A DNA stretch of 64,000 bases from positions 35,001 to 99,000 of the forward strand of contig JAXRKP010001172.1 in NCBI GenBank assembly GCA_037039925.1, read 5' to 3'. Under the pieces are notes generated by a model. It did no database searches. It saw only the letters and a list, made by a program, of their open reading frames with translations, and had not been told where the DNA came from. The position numbers and the translations under genes were made by a program. This stretch comes from Doris montereyensis. Taxonomy: Eukaryota > Mollusca > Gastropoda > Nudibranchia > Dorididae. Shown piece by piece: positions 23,215 to 33,399 of this stretch (positions are counted from its first letter, which is position 1; each line of letters opens with the position of its first letter).

Positions 23215-23945
23215 GCCGGTTCGTCACATACGCAGGTGTTTGGGTTTATCACCCTCATCGGTACCTCGTTGCAGAGTTTTATGAAACAGGAAGTGTAAAG
23301 GAAGAAAAAACGCAGGGCGGGGAAGGTCAGGAGAAGACATCAATCGAACAAGATCAAAACATCCTTTGAAAATTAAAAGAGAGATCCCTTTTCAAGCACC
23401 CGGTTGACACCAGCAGATCTTGGTGTAAGTGTAAGTATAAGTATAAGCCTGCAAACCGTTGGAAAACCGCTGGGAAGCAGGCAGCCTGAAATCAGAGCCC
23501 CGCTGTGTTGGCTATAAACTTGCATTACTTGCACTGGAGAACCATCGACATGTGCGTATTGAATAGACCCCTTTTGATCATAACGCTAGGTCTCAACGCA
23601 AATGGAGAAATGTGTTGTTGTTCAACGACAAGAGTCAGTTTACCGTGACATGGCCAGTAAACAAATGACATGCGATGTGACCAGAAGGGTCAACATAGTT
23701 CAGTTGGTTACATTGTTCATGGCAGGTGTGTCTAAGTTTTGTTTCATGCTGTTCATGGCGGGTGTGTCACAAGTTTTGTTTCATGCTGTTCATGGCAGGT
23801 GTGTCACAAGTTTTGTTTCATGCTGTTCATGGCAGGTGTGTCACAAGTTTTGTTTCATGCTGTTCATGGCGGGTGTGTCACAAGTTTTGTTTCATGCTGT
23901 TCATGGCGGGTGTGTCACAAATTTCGTTTCATGCACTTGATACCT
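23215..23945 (+). pseudogene. Tc1-like transposase pseudogene
   Basis: Fragments in shifting frames follow the order of a Tc1 transposase: FYETGSVKE near 23275 (helix-turn-helix linker), a GRPRRTS-like stretch with EQDQNIL near 23310-23370, KRDPFSSTRLTPADLGV at about 23380, and RKWRNVLLFNDKSQFTVT at 23596-23650, equivalent to the catalytic FSDESRF block (second Asp retained, Glu to Lys after it). VNIVQ then FMAGVS follows, equivalent to the VMVWAGIS block. That last block is then amplified (23715-23935). Stops and shifts make it non-functional. Confidence 0.6.
23715..23935 (+). repeat. 37 bp minisatellite within the transposase pseudogene
   Basis: Six units of GTTCATGGC(A/G)GGTGTGTC, ACAAGTTTTGTTTCATGCT. 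Unit size 37 makes all three plus frames open over the array. The unit contains the codons for the FMAGVS block. Confidence 0.9.
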
Positions 23946-24158
23946 TATTTTACAGATGATTGACGTTATCTGCTGTAGTTGTAATTCTAATGAGACATCC
24001 GCTTTCTTTATTTATCGCAGATATTCACTTTTAAATACGAAAAAAATCATCAACACCACTCACAATTCACATTTTTTCGACCTAAATATGTTTGCATTGG
24101 ATGCTCTCACGCTTTTACTTTCACAAATCGCCTTTATCTGTATCTTTTCAATCCACAG

Positions 24159-26047
24159 ATGTTCATGCCTGCCCCCTGTGTAAGCTGGCTTTCACTTCAA
24201 GCAAGTACCTGGAAAATCATATGAAGAAAAAGCACAGTGAAATCCATTGGGGAGCGTCAACGATTCTATACTAAACAGAAGATCTGTCCTGGGTTTTAAT
24301 CGTTTTGAGGATGAAAACCGTACACTTTCAAATCCTGTCAATCGTTACACTCATGAAAAAGAGGCGTTGAGTCTGTGGAACAGGTAGATGACTGTTTGAT
24401 CAAAAACGGACCACTCAAACAGTCGATGATGTGCAAAGGAGAAGAGTTTCAATCATTCAAACCCAATGGTTCTGACCAGAACGCAAGCCAAAGTATCAAG
24501 ACCGTATATAATAATAATGCGCCACCCCACGCGGGAGAAGGCTCCGTAGAATGTTCTGACTGCGGCACAATGTTTAGCCGGGAAAGTGACCATGTTAAAA
24601 GTATGGAACAGATCAAAGAAGGAAGTGTTTTCAAATGTATTCAATGTCACAGTTTGTCTAACCTGAGTAATTTTGATCAAGAAACGCACGCAGTGCAACC
24701 ATTCACACACAGTGAGTGTTGTGACATGTTAGATCAATACAGTTCCCTCCTCCAGGGCCAAATGAAAACAGGAACAGAGACAAGGCCATTCAAATGTAGT
24801 GAGTGTGGAAAGACGTTTCGTCAGAGTAGTGACATCCATGCTCACATGAGAACACACACAGGAGAAAAACCATTTGAATGTAATGAGTGTGGTAGGACGT
24901 TTAGTCAAAGTGGTCACCTCTATCGTCATATAACAACACACACAGGAGAAAAGCCGTTCAATTGTAATGAATGTGGTAAATTGTTTAGCCATCGTAGTTA
25001 CCTCCATAGTCACATGAAGACACACACAGGAGAAAAGCCATTCAAATGTAATGAGTGTGGTAAGACGTTCAGTTACAGTAGCGACCTCCATAGTCACATG
25101 AGAAGCACACAGGAGAAAAGCCATTCAAATGTAACGAGTGTGGTAAGATGTTCAGTCACAGTGGTCACCTCAATACTCACATGAGAATACACACAGGAGA
25201 AAAGCCATTCAAATGTAATCAATGTGATAAGACGTTTAGTCACAGTGGTCACCTCCAAACTCACATGAGAACACACACAGGAGAAAAACCATTCAAATGT
25301 AATGAGTGTGGCAAGACATTTAGTCAGAATGGCAACCTCCATACTCATATGAGAACACACACAGGAGAAAATCCATTCAAATGTAATGAGTGTGGTAAGA
25401 CGTTTAGTCAAAGTGTTGACCTCCAAACTCACATGAGAACACACACAGGAGAAAAGCTATTCAAATGTACTGAGTGTGGTAAGACGTTTAGTCAAAGTGG
25501 TCACCTCCGTAGTCACATGAGAATACATACAGGAGAAAAGCCATTCAAATGTAATGAGTGTGGTAAGACGTTTAGTCAGAGTGGTCACCTTCATCTTCAC
25601 ATGATAACACACACTGGAGAAAAGCCATTCAAATGTAATGAGTGTGGTAAGACATTTAGTCACAGTCATCGTCTCAATCGCCACATGAGATCACACACAG
25701 GAGAAAAGCCATTCAAATGTAGTGAATGTGGTAAGACTTTTAGTCAAAATGGTAACCTCCATAGTCACATGAGAACGCACACAGGAGAAAAACCATTCAA
25801 ATGTAATGAGTGTGGTAAGACGTTTAGTCAGAGTGCTGACATCCATAGTCACTTGAGAACACACACGGGAGAAAAGCCATTCAAATGTAATGAATGTGGC
25901 AAAATGTTTAGTCAAAGTGGTAACCTCCATACTCACATGAGAACACACACAGGAGAAAAGCCATTCAAATGTAATGAATGTGGTAAGATGTTTAGTCAGA
26001 GTTGTAGCCTCCATAGTCACATAAGAACACACACAAAATATAAATGA
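24159..26047 (+). CDS. C2H2 zinc-finger exon, copy A (15 tandem fingers, frame-broken)
   Basis: The exon starts after the acceptor TTTTCAATCCACAG (24158), phase 1. An isolated N-terminal finger ([21 protein letters not shown]) is followed by a linker with degenerate fingers ([15 protein letters not shown]), then 15 canonical fingers C-x2-C-x12-H-x3-H joined by TGEKPF linkers. Residues -1,2,3,6 in order: QSDA, QGHR, HSYS, YSDS, HGHT, HGHT, QGNT, QVDT, QGHS, QGHL, HHRR, QGNS, QADS, QGNT, QCSS. Relative to copy B there are single-base losses near 24250 and 24360, and in the linker after finger 4 (25103-25106, GAAGCACACAGG for GAACACACACAGG). The stop is TGA 26045-26047. Nuclear DNA binding is the family expectation; the target is unknown. 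It could be a decaying gene, or intact with sequence errors. Confidence 0.85.
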
Positions 26048-26106
26048 CTATCATACTATAGTTAGTGTTCTCTATTGTGTACCATATTGTGCCTGTTTTA
26101 GTTTTA

Positions 26107-26107
26107 G

Positions 26108-26178
<71 letters not shown>
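26107..26178 (+). repeat. (AT)n microsatellite in 3' flank of copy A
   Basis: About 35 AT units, 60 bp after the stop codon. It may lie in the 3' UTR. Confidence 0.95.
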
Positions 26179-26180
<2 letters not shown>

Positions 26181-26229
26181 ACCTTACTAAACAATAACAC
26201 CAGCAAATTTTGAAGTTTGAAATCTTATG

Positions 26230-26235
26230 AATAAA
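26230..26235 (+). promoter_or_regulatory. Candidate polyadenylation signal of copy A
   Basis: AATAAA lies 183 bp downstream of the finger-exon stop. Sequence match only. Confidence 0.35.
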
Positions 26236-26574
26236 TTGAATGGGTCATCACAGTGACACGTTGCTGTCAAGCAGCACTTTCGTGAATCGTGTCCGTCTTT
26301 GTTACCAACGGTATGGATCATGATGCAAATCTAATAAGCTACTAGCTGTAACAGGCCTAGTCAAGAATCTCAATGGTGATAATTGGGTCTATTATCGGCT
26401 GTCCACACTCGCTATTGGAAGCATAGACAATGAGAGATATTGGCAGCCATGCAGGTCAGATTCAAGTCTTAGAATTAGATCTAAATGCAATGTATATGTT
26501 TATATCTAGAGATGTCCTTTCTCTGACACTCTTTATTTACTGTTGAATTGGTCTAGGTACGAGATAGAGATGAA

Positions 26575-26745
26575 CATAGATCTAGATCTACGAGTATGTA
26601 TTCAATTCAATCATCTAGATCTGTAGATCTAGATCTACGTGTATGAATTCAATTCAATTCAATGTAGATCTAGATCTACGTGTATGTATTCAATTCAATC
26701 CAATGTAGATCTAGATCTACGTGTATGTATTCGATTCAATTCAAT
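26575..26745 (+). repeat. 41 bp minisatellite carrying a perfect 16 bp palindrome
   Basis: GTAGATCTAGATCTAC starts at 26623, 26664 and 26705, with a variant unit (ATAGATCTAGATCTAC) near 26576. Each is followed by GTGTATGTATTCAATTCAAT. The palindrome is its own reverse complement. Confidence 0.85.
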
Positions 26746-26879
26746 ATAATATGCTTTATAGTCTCAGTTGCAGTGGGAAACTTGTTGTCGTGGTTTGACA
26801 AAAAGACATGCAATAATACTAGAAAATAAAAGATATATCACATATATATACTATATCAATTATTACAACTTTCATTCTT

Positions 26880-26925
26880 TCGTTCATTCGTTTTTCATTC
26901 ATTCATTCATTCATTCATTCATCTT
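26880..26925 (+). repeat. (ATTC)n microsatellite
   Basis: CATTCATT-type tetranucleotide run, preceded by imperfect TTCGTTCATTCG units. Confidence 0.9.
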
Positions 26926-27204
26926 CATATTATTAGTATTTACATTGTTCCTTCAATACATGTATTGTATTCACTCATATCACATATCACATATCAGATA
27001 TCACATATCACATATCGAATAGATGTGGCTTACAAAAGCATATAGGCTTTCTGAAAAGATGCTATAGAAAATTATATAGCATAGACCTATGGTAAAGTAG
27101 AGTATAAATTTATCCCACATGTTTTATACCTTACTCATGGGTACATAAAAATGATAGATTTTCCGTTAAAATGGATACGTAGTATGGTTTATAAGATGGC
27201 ATTA

Positions 27205-28360
27205 CAATGGATGCTGCATAAGTCGACGTTGCATATAAATCGATTTTTATCCAAGTTGATGTTTTTTGACGGTCCCATCCCCCTCACATTTTTCAGTTAA
27301 TAAAAACCTGTTCGAGGCGACATCGGCTTAAGTACCGTGCCTTTCAAGTTGATTTTTCACGGTCCGCAGACAGCAAAATGAAAGAAAATACGATTGCGTA
27401 AGTCCATGTTTCAACTTCAATGGCATCCACGGCTGCTGACCCCACATCTAGAGAACACGATCGATACAAATTGTAGATCTATACATGTATTTGTATTAAT
27501 GGTTGTTACACGCTCCTCCACTCTTGCCCTCCTTCCTCACTCTACATCACAAGGTTCAACGAGTGCAAGGTTATAAAATCGGCGCTCGGGCGTTGGCTTA
27601 ATGGTTTGGCCATATGACCTGTTGTCTGTCTCTCCTTTCACTTAGCCAATCGTAGCCAATCGTAACCAATCATAACCAATTGTGACTGTATTCGTCAGAG
27701 TAAAAGTGGCCGGCCACCAATTACTATAAAATATAAGGCAGTCTACATCATAATTATTGTCAACATTGACGTGTGACTATTGCGAATGTATGTAGTACAC
27801 AACTTGTTCTAGCATTGACATGTGACTATTGCGAATGTATGTAGTACACAACTTGTTCTACTTGCACTTTGCAGGTAGTAAGGTGTGTATGTGTGTGGTG
27901 GGGGGAGGGAAGGGAGTAAAAAAAGAAGGTTGAAGTGCCAAGGATTTTACTTTTACCCAATCATCATGTACCGGCCATCGGCATTAATGTTATTAGTCTA
28001 GTAGATCTAGATGTATCTCCACGAAGCACTTGACGTGACAAAACAGACGATTGGTTTAAAATTTAAGCCAGAGATCTAATCGCACGCGCGGTCTTACTAT
28101 CATTGTCACTTCTCTCTTTCACTTAGAATCCTATCACTGTGCTCAATCTCTCGAGCAAGACAAATACTCAAAAACAACACATGCATGTGAGCACACGTCA
28201 GCACTTAGTAATTAATAATACACTGTACATGTAATACCCAAGACCATCACGATGAAAGTTCTGTCAGGGGAGGTAACTGAGCAATTGCTTAAGTCGATTT
28301 TTATATAAGTCGATCTTTTTTAATACGTCCCTTGAACATCGACTTATGTGGCATCCACTA
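27205..28360. mobile_element. 1.16 kb non-autonomous pogo-like TIR element
   Basis: The left end CAATGGATGCTGCATAAGTC (27205) and the right end, read on the minus strand, TAGTGGATGCCACATAAGTC (28360), are matching terminal inverted repeats continuing to CGA(C/T)GTT. Subterminal TCGATTTTTAT(C/A) words face each other too (about 27240 and 28295). TA dinucleotides flank both ends (27203-27204, 28361-28362), the target duplication of the Tc1/mariner/pogo group. No transposase frame is present inside. Confidence 0.75.
27763..27862 (+). repeat. 49 bp direct tandem duplication
   Basis: ATTGAC(G/A)TGTGACTATTG, CGAATGTATGTAGTACACAA, CTTGTTCTA is present twice in a row, one or two differences between the copies, inside the pogo-like element. 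Confidence 0.9.
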
Positions 28361-28362
28361 TA

Positions 28363-28785
28363 TATGGGATGTCGAAGTGGATGGTATAAGATTATCACAG
28401 TAAAATATATATATATATATATCTATATAGATCTAAATTTTACACTTATATTTTTATTAGAATTGACATACTATTAGTTACTCTAGATCTATATACTTTA
28501 CATATTTTTGTTTATACTCATGCAGATAAAAATAGCCATTTTGTGATGCCCTTGTAATTTGTACAACAACATTGAACATCATCTAACTATGCCACATTTA
28601 ACATAGGCAAAAAGAAATGATTAGAGAAAATTTGAGATATAGATCTACTACGAAGAGTTAATTAAGTTGATGTTGACATATTTTCATTTTCAGAAATTGT
28701 GATATTATATACAATTTGTTTCTTTATTTTTTTATGAGTAGTTTGTGCCTTTTGTACAACACCTGTCTCCCTCCATCCCCCCCAC
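28363..28785. other. AT-rich DNA, no gene seen
   Basis: Contains a short (AT)n run near 28408-28422 and TAGATC words only. Confidence 0.4.
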
Positions 28786-28787
28786 CT

Positions 28788-29100
28788 GGGGACCTCAGTA
28801 GTCAGAGGCAAGGTGTCAGCCTCTCCACCAATTGGTAGGGGTTCAAGCCCCGCAATGCTTGACAATTTTCTCAATTTCTTTCGAGTAAAATCTACCACAA
28901 AGGTTCAGGTAAGTGGATCGACACCGAGTCCCATCGGAGACGGCCGATAAAAAAGGAGGTCCCATGTGCAGATCACATCAACACTGTGCACGTTAAAGAT
29001 CCCTCGGCTGTTTACAGGGCAGTCCGGACAAAATAAAATCCTACCAAAAACCCAGAGATCACCTTAGTTGTGGATGTGGGTAAATCAAATCAAATCAAAA
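28788..29100 (+). mobile_element. SINE S2, near-complete
   Basis: Head GGGGACCTCAGTAGTCAGAG, B-box-like GGGGTTCAAGCCCCGC, TTTCGAGTAAAATCTACC, GTGGATCGACACCGAGTCCC, GTGCACGTTAAAGATCCC, AGAGATCACCTTAGTTG and the terminal (TCAAA)n tail at 29086-29100. Confidence 0.8.
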
Positions 29101-29515
29101 ACTACATCACAGTCACTCCTGACGGGCAATGTTCTTGATAATGATATGTCTACGAGATCGGGGTTTGCTGTTAGAATTAAATCTAGTGTAAGTGTAAGCC
29201 TACTGTTTTGCCTAGTTTGTTCATTATACACAATTTGGATTAGGTCAAATTTATTCATGAGTTGAAATCTTTTTTTTTTTTTCACTTAGCTCCCTGTGGT
29301 ACTGTGAATTTTGTTTTATTTCTATGTTTTCCCATGTTATCATGTCTGGTACTGACTGGTAGGTCAAAGTCACAGTCATGAATTATGTTTGACCATTAGA
29401 GTTCCTGCTGTATTGTTTTGTTAATAAATTTGCCTTCATCAGCTCACATTTTTTTTATTGTTCTTTCTTTGTTATGACTATACTCTCTGTTGTTTTGGTG
29501 TTCAGACGCAGTCTT
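29101..29515. other. Anonymous DNA
   Basis: No gene or known repeat identified. Small frames on both strands lack recognisable content. Confidence 0.4.
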
Positions 29516-29600
29516 TTCGGGGTACTCGGTATTTCAGAGGCAAGGTGTCGGTCTCTTAACCAAAAGGTCGTGAGTTCAAGACCTGGCAAGTTGAAAAAAC
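29516..29600 (+). mobile_element. SINE S2 head fragment
   Basis: GGGGTACTCGGTATTTCAGA, GGCAAGGTGTCGGTCTC and the B-box-like GTGAGTTCAAGACC are present; the copy stops after about 85 bp and LINE RT sequence follows. Confidence 0.6.
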
Positions 29601-29604
29601 ATTC

Positions 29605-30540
29605 TTTTGTTTATCACATTTATGGATTCAGTCGCAAAGGCATCCTCAAAAATGAAGAAAATGAATGTAGGTATGTGGAAGCTCAGACCAGTAAATGTAT
29701 CAATGCTTTCATTTGCCGATAATTTAGTTCTGTTTGGAAAATCAGAAAGTGACCTACAGTCGAATATCAACATTATAAACAATGAACTAAATAAAAGAGG
29801 AATGAGAGTAAATACTAAATGCAAAGAAAACCAAAACAATACTAGTAACTGGGGAAGGTAAAACACAAAATCTTAAATTGGGCAGGTACAATGTAGAACA
29901 AGTTCAAAGCTACAATTACCTAGGAGTAATGATTAACTCAGAGGGAAAACTAAGAGAAGAAATCAGCCAGAGAATCAAAAGGCAAGTGTAATGTATAACC
30001 ATCTAGGAAAGGCATTTGTAGGTAAGCAAGAATTGTCAACAAAAAACCAAAATGGCAGTATACAATACAATTCATTGTCCTACTCTCCTCTATGGCAGCG
30101 AAACCTGGACCTTAGACATAAGAGAATACAGTAGAGTACAGGCGGCTGAAATGAAATATCTAAGAAGAGTAGTAAGGAAAACTAAAAGAGACAAAATCAG
30201 AAACACAACAATATGAGATCAAACCAAAGCAGATGGCATAAAAGCTAAGATAAAAACAAATCAATTGAGATGGTTTGGGCATGTAAACAGAATGAATGAC
30301 AATAGAATAGCTAAATCAGTATACAGTGCTTAAGCCCAAGGTAAAAGACCAAAAGGCAGACCTCGGAGAAAGTGGGAAGAAGATATAAAAGTAAAAGAGG
30401 TATTGAAGCATAAAAATTTAACTTATTTCGAAGGAAACAGAAAATGCCAGGACAGGGCATCCTTGAGAAAGATCATCTCGGGCATCTGAACCTATGCACC
30501 GAAATGTAGAATGGGAACTGACAAAGAAAGAAAGAAAGAA
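29605..30540 (+). mobile_element. 3' half of endonuclease-type LINE (copy L4)
   Basis: The frame at 29607-29861 includes NVSMLSFADNLVLFGKSESD, the RT catalytic FADD box with the second Asp changed to Asn. Later, in shifted frames, come a YGSETWTL-type block, EMKYLRRVVRKTKRDK and LRWFGHVNRM, the usual C-terminal signature of this LINE class. The 3' end AACCTATGCACCGAAATG, TAGAATGGGAACTGA and a (GAAA)n tail at 30523-30540 match the 3' end of L1 at 4629-4680. The element is 5'-truncated and inactive. Confidence 0.8.
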
Positions 30541-30554
30541 AAGACAAATTTTTG

Positions 30555-30611
30555 AACAATGCCAAAAAAAGGAATGCTCCCCTGTACTCAAATTTTATAG
30601 ATTTTGAAAAG
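30555..30611 (+). pseudogene. SR2/RTE-like RT fragment running into (TAG)n
   Basis: AKKRNAPLYSNFIDFEK matches the RT block NSPLYTNFIDFGNAFDS of the element at 58330. The frame runs directly into the TAG repeat, read as GTA (Val) codons, so the motif is cut after FEK. Confidence 0.6.
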
Positions 30612-30671
<60 letters not shown>

Positions 30672-30730
30672 ATAGTAGTAGTAGTAGTAGTAGTAGCAGT
30701 AGCAATAACGGCAGTGGTAGTGGTTAGTTT
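30612..30730 (+). repeat. (TAG)n trinucleotide repeat
   Basis: About 30 TAG units with AAT, CAG and CGG interruptions near the right end. Confidence 0.95.
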
Positions 30731-30963
30731 ACTAGTACTAGTTGTACTAATAAAGAAAGTAAGCAGCAGCAACGAGTGCTAAAGTGCTATGGTTGTTTAA
30801 GATTTGAAGGGAAAAGCCAGAGGGTGCTAAAGTGCTATATCCGTAGTCACACTGCTGTCACTGCTGTCTTGCTGTCTGAGTTGCCTTCACTGCTTTGTGG
30901 GATAGAACATTGTCGTTTAATAGTAGCAGGAGGAGGGAGGGGGGGTTCCTTTTCGCGGCTTCT

Positions 30964-31302
30964 CTAGTCTTTTTCTTGGTCACGGTAGATCATATTCATA
31001 GTTCCATCAACAATGCCGAATGTTAGAGTTAAGAGTCTCTCGTGACGGTTTGTCCATTTTCCAACTAGTCTGTCATGATGGCAGTTGACACCATTACAGT
31101 CTCCAAAATCGGACAGTATAACTTTTCCCTTTGAAGATTGTATTTTTGCCTTTCGTTGGTGACGGGGATGAAGGGATTGTCCATTGCATTGAAGAGGCTT
31201 AGCCAACAGGGGCCGCGTGGTGTAGAAATAGAATGTAATAAGAAGAAGCACAAGTATAGGCCTAGTAAACGAATGCATACTACTGTGTTTGTACGTGTAC
31301 AT
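30964..31302 (-). CDS. Unrecognised 112-codon frame, possible exon
   Basis: The minus-strand frame has balanced composition, unlike the repeat-derived frames nearby. Residues 14-35 are hydrophobic (PILVLLLITFYFYTTRPLLA), which could be a signal anchor or chance. The C-terminal half reads SDFGDCNGVNCHHDRLVGKW and LLTLTFGIVDGTMNMIYRDQ. I recognise no family. The real coding part might be only the C-terminal half as an exon. The plus strand has a competing 65-codon frame. Confidence 0.3.
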   Translation of the reverse strand: MYTYKHSSMHSFTRPILVLLLITFYFYTTRPLLAKPLQCNGQSLHPRHQRKAKIQSSKGKVILSDFGDCNGVNCHHDRLVGKWTNRHERLLTLTFGIVDGTMNMIYRDQEKD

Positions 31303-31439
31303 TACCTAATACTAATAGATTCTATAGATCGTTAGGTTTATTTGGCGTGGTATCGTTAACCGATCGTTGGGTAAAACTTCATCTTGGAAAAAAAAGATTA
31401 ATACATCCGTTGACTTTTTGATATAATTTGTGGGGGTCG

Positions 31440-31565
31440 GGGGGGGGGGGGAGGAGGAAGGGGAAAAATTCACCTCACTCAAAGATACGTGAGAGAAGAA
31501 TCAAGCAAGGGAAGACTTATTATCAAATAAGAATGAGTAGAAGGAAGAAGGAGAAATAAGGAAGG
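31440..31565 (+). other. G-rich and purine-rich stretch
   Basis: G11 tract at 31440-31451 followed by GGAGGAGGAAGGGG, then AGAAGGAAGAAGGAG up to the CT microsatellite. Confidence 0.6.
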
Positions 31566-31568
31566 GGG

Positions 31569-31618
<50 letters not shown>

Positions 31619-31715
31619 TCTCTCTCTCCCTCTCTCTCTCTCTCTTTTTCTCTTTCTCTCTCTCTTTCTCTCTTTCTCTCTATCTCTCCTCTTTCTCTCT
31701 CCTCTCTCTCTCTCC

Positions 31716-31795
<80 letters not shown>

Positions 31796-31833
31796 TTCTC
31801 TCTTTCTCTATCTTTCTCTCTATCTCCCCTCTC

Positions 31834-31916
<83 letters not shown>
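31569..31916 (+). repeat. (CT)n microsatellite
   Basis: About 350 bp of CT with TTTCTC and CCTCTC interruptions. It directly joins the G-family repeat at 31917. Confidence 0.95.
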
Positions 31917-31918
<2 letters not shown>

Positions 31919-32475
31919 TCCCTTCGTAAGAAACTCACAAGGCGACTAGTTCTACTCATCTTTGAGGCTAGGACACTTGAGGTATTCGAACTCTTCACTG
32001 AATTGAAAACATAGAATTGAAATCGAAACAACCGACAAAGCGTAGACTGTAAAACTACCATCAAGAAGAACCCGTGAAGGCTAGTCACACTCACACTATT
32101 AGATCTAGCTATTGTCTGCTATATGATGTAGACTAGATAACTAGATCTGTGTATTTTTTTAATTTTTTTGGCAGTTCTCATGGTTCTGTCAGTGTCAGTG
32201 TCTGCTTGGAGGAAACATTGCCTACCGCCCCAACATAGAATTGAAATCGAAACAGACGTCAAATCGTAGACTGTTAATTAGATCTTAATGTCATCATGAA
32301 GAACTAGAAGGCAAGTCATATTAATATTAATATTGCATATATGTAGACTAGATGTCTAGATATGTGTATTTTGTTGTTTCTCCTTGTCAGTTCCCATGGG
32401 TCTGTCGGTGTCACTGTCCGCTTAAAGGAAACATTGCCTACCACCCCAACCCCTCCTACCACCCCAACCTGCCTC
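31917..32475 (-). mobile_element. (GA)n-linked repeat family G, inverted, two partial copies
   Basis: On the minus strand, 32240-31917 is collinear with 57100-57415 and 57715-58040: GACACTGACAGAACCATGAG, GACAGTC-type blocks, GCTTTGTCGGTTGTTTCGAT, TCAATTCTATGTTTTCAATT, AGTGAAGAGTTCGAA, GATGAGTAGAACTAG, CTTACGAAGGGAAGG then GA. A second partial copy follows at 32222-32475. Each ends at or near a (GA)n tract. Confidence 0.75.
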
Positions 32476-32479
32476 TTTC

Positions 32480-33395
32480 ACCCAACGAAGGTTCTGGTAA
32501 GACCTTAATGCTCTGACTTCTGTACTCTATGCTGTAACTTAGAAAATAGAAGCATATCTTTAACCGAATAGAAAAAAACTAGACATATTTTTGAATAAAT
32601 CACATGTTCTAGTAACACCGATTCGACCAGCCTAACATCAATTCGATCACTTCTTAACATCAATTTGACCACTTGGTCTCAAGCCCAATCAAGACACACA
32701 AACATTTATAAATCAAGTAAATGACTATCATCAGCACAGTTAAAGTTTCATATATTTGAATGAGGGAACAACCCAAAAAAGAAATTAGCAGTCACTCTGA
32801 AAATGAAAAGCTGAAAGGAGATAGGCTCTCCCAACTCCATTTTCAAGGGTGCATCTGGGCATACTAAAATCTCTGGCTCCAATTCAGCCCATTGAACAGG
32901 ATAATACACCATCGTAATTCGTATGTTTTTTTCAAATCGTCAGGATTGAAGCCGGTGCAGTACTTTTCTGCCAATAGTTTTCCATTCAGCTAAATGAAGA
33001 AAGTATTTAATAAGTTTTGCGTTAAAGGATAAGTTCCCCTCTATGGCAATGCGAACACGAAATAATAATAGAGCATTACAAACAGCTTGAGGGGAAGCCT
33101 AAAATAGTAACATTGCCACAAAATATCAGGTGGCTTTGCAGAATACTTGTAAAGTAAGTTTCCATGACCCTATGAGATCACATGACTAGAATAAGGTCAC
33201 AGCTTAAAAATGGGGATACTACTCATCTGGTTCGAGTTGAGCTTGATGAATGTTAGATAAAACAAAGTTTGACTCCTGGGGTTGAAAATGAGTGGCAGAA
33301 AGAATGACTATTACACATGACAGACACTTGTGATGACATTGCACGCGTCAATGTGAAAATATTCCAAAAACAGGTTTAGGTGGTTGAATTTGTTG
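32480..33395. other. Anonymous DNA
   Basis: No gene or recognisable repeat. The AT content is similar to the flanks. Confidence 0.4.
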
Positions 33396-33399
33396 ACCA

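Noticed and set aside
24729..26032. Minus-strand frames with repeated [21 protein letters not shown]
   Set aside because: Antisense of the C2H2 arrays; the periodicity is that of the 84 bp finger unit. The same holds at 45921-47314.
29576..29866. Minus-strand 96-codon frame
   Set aside because: Antisense to the LINE RT frame carrying FADN.
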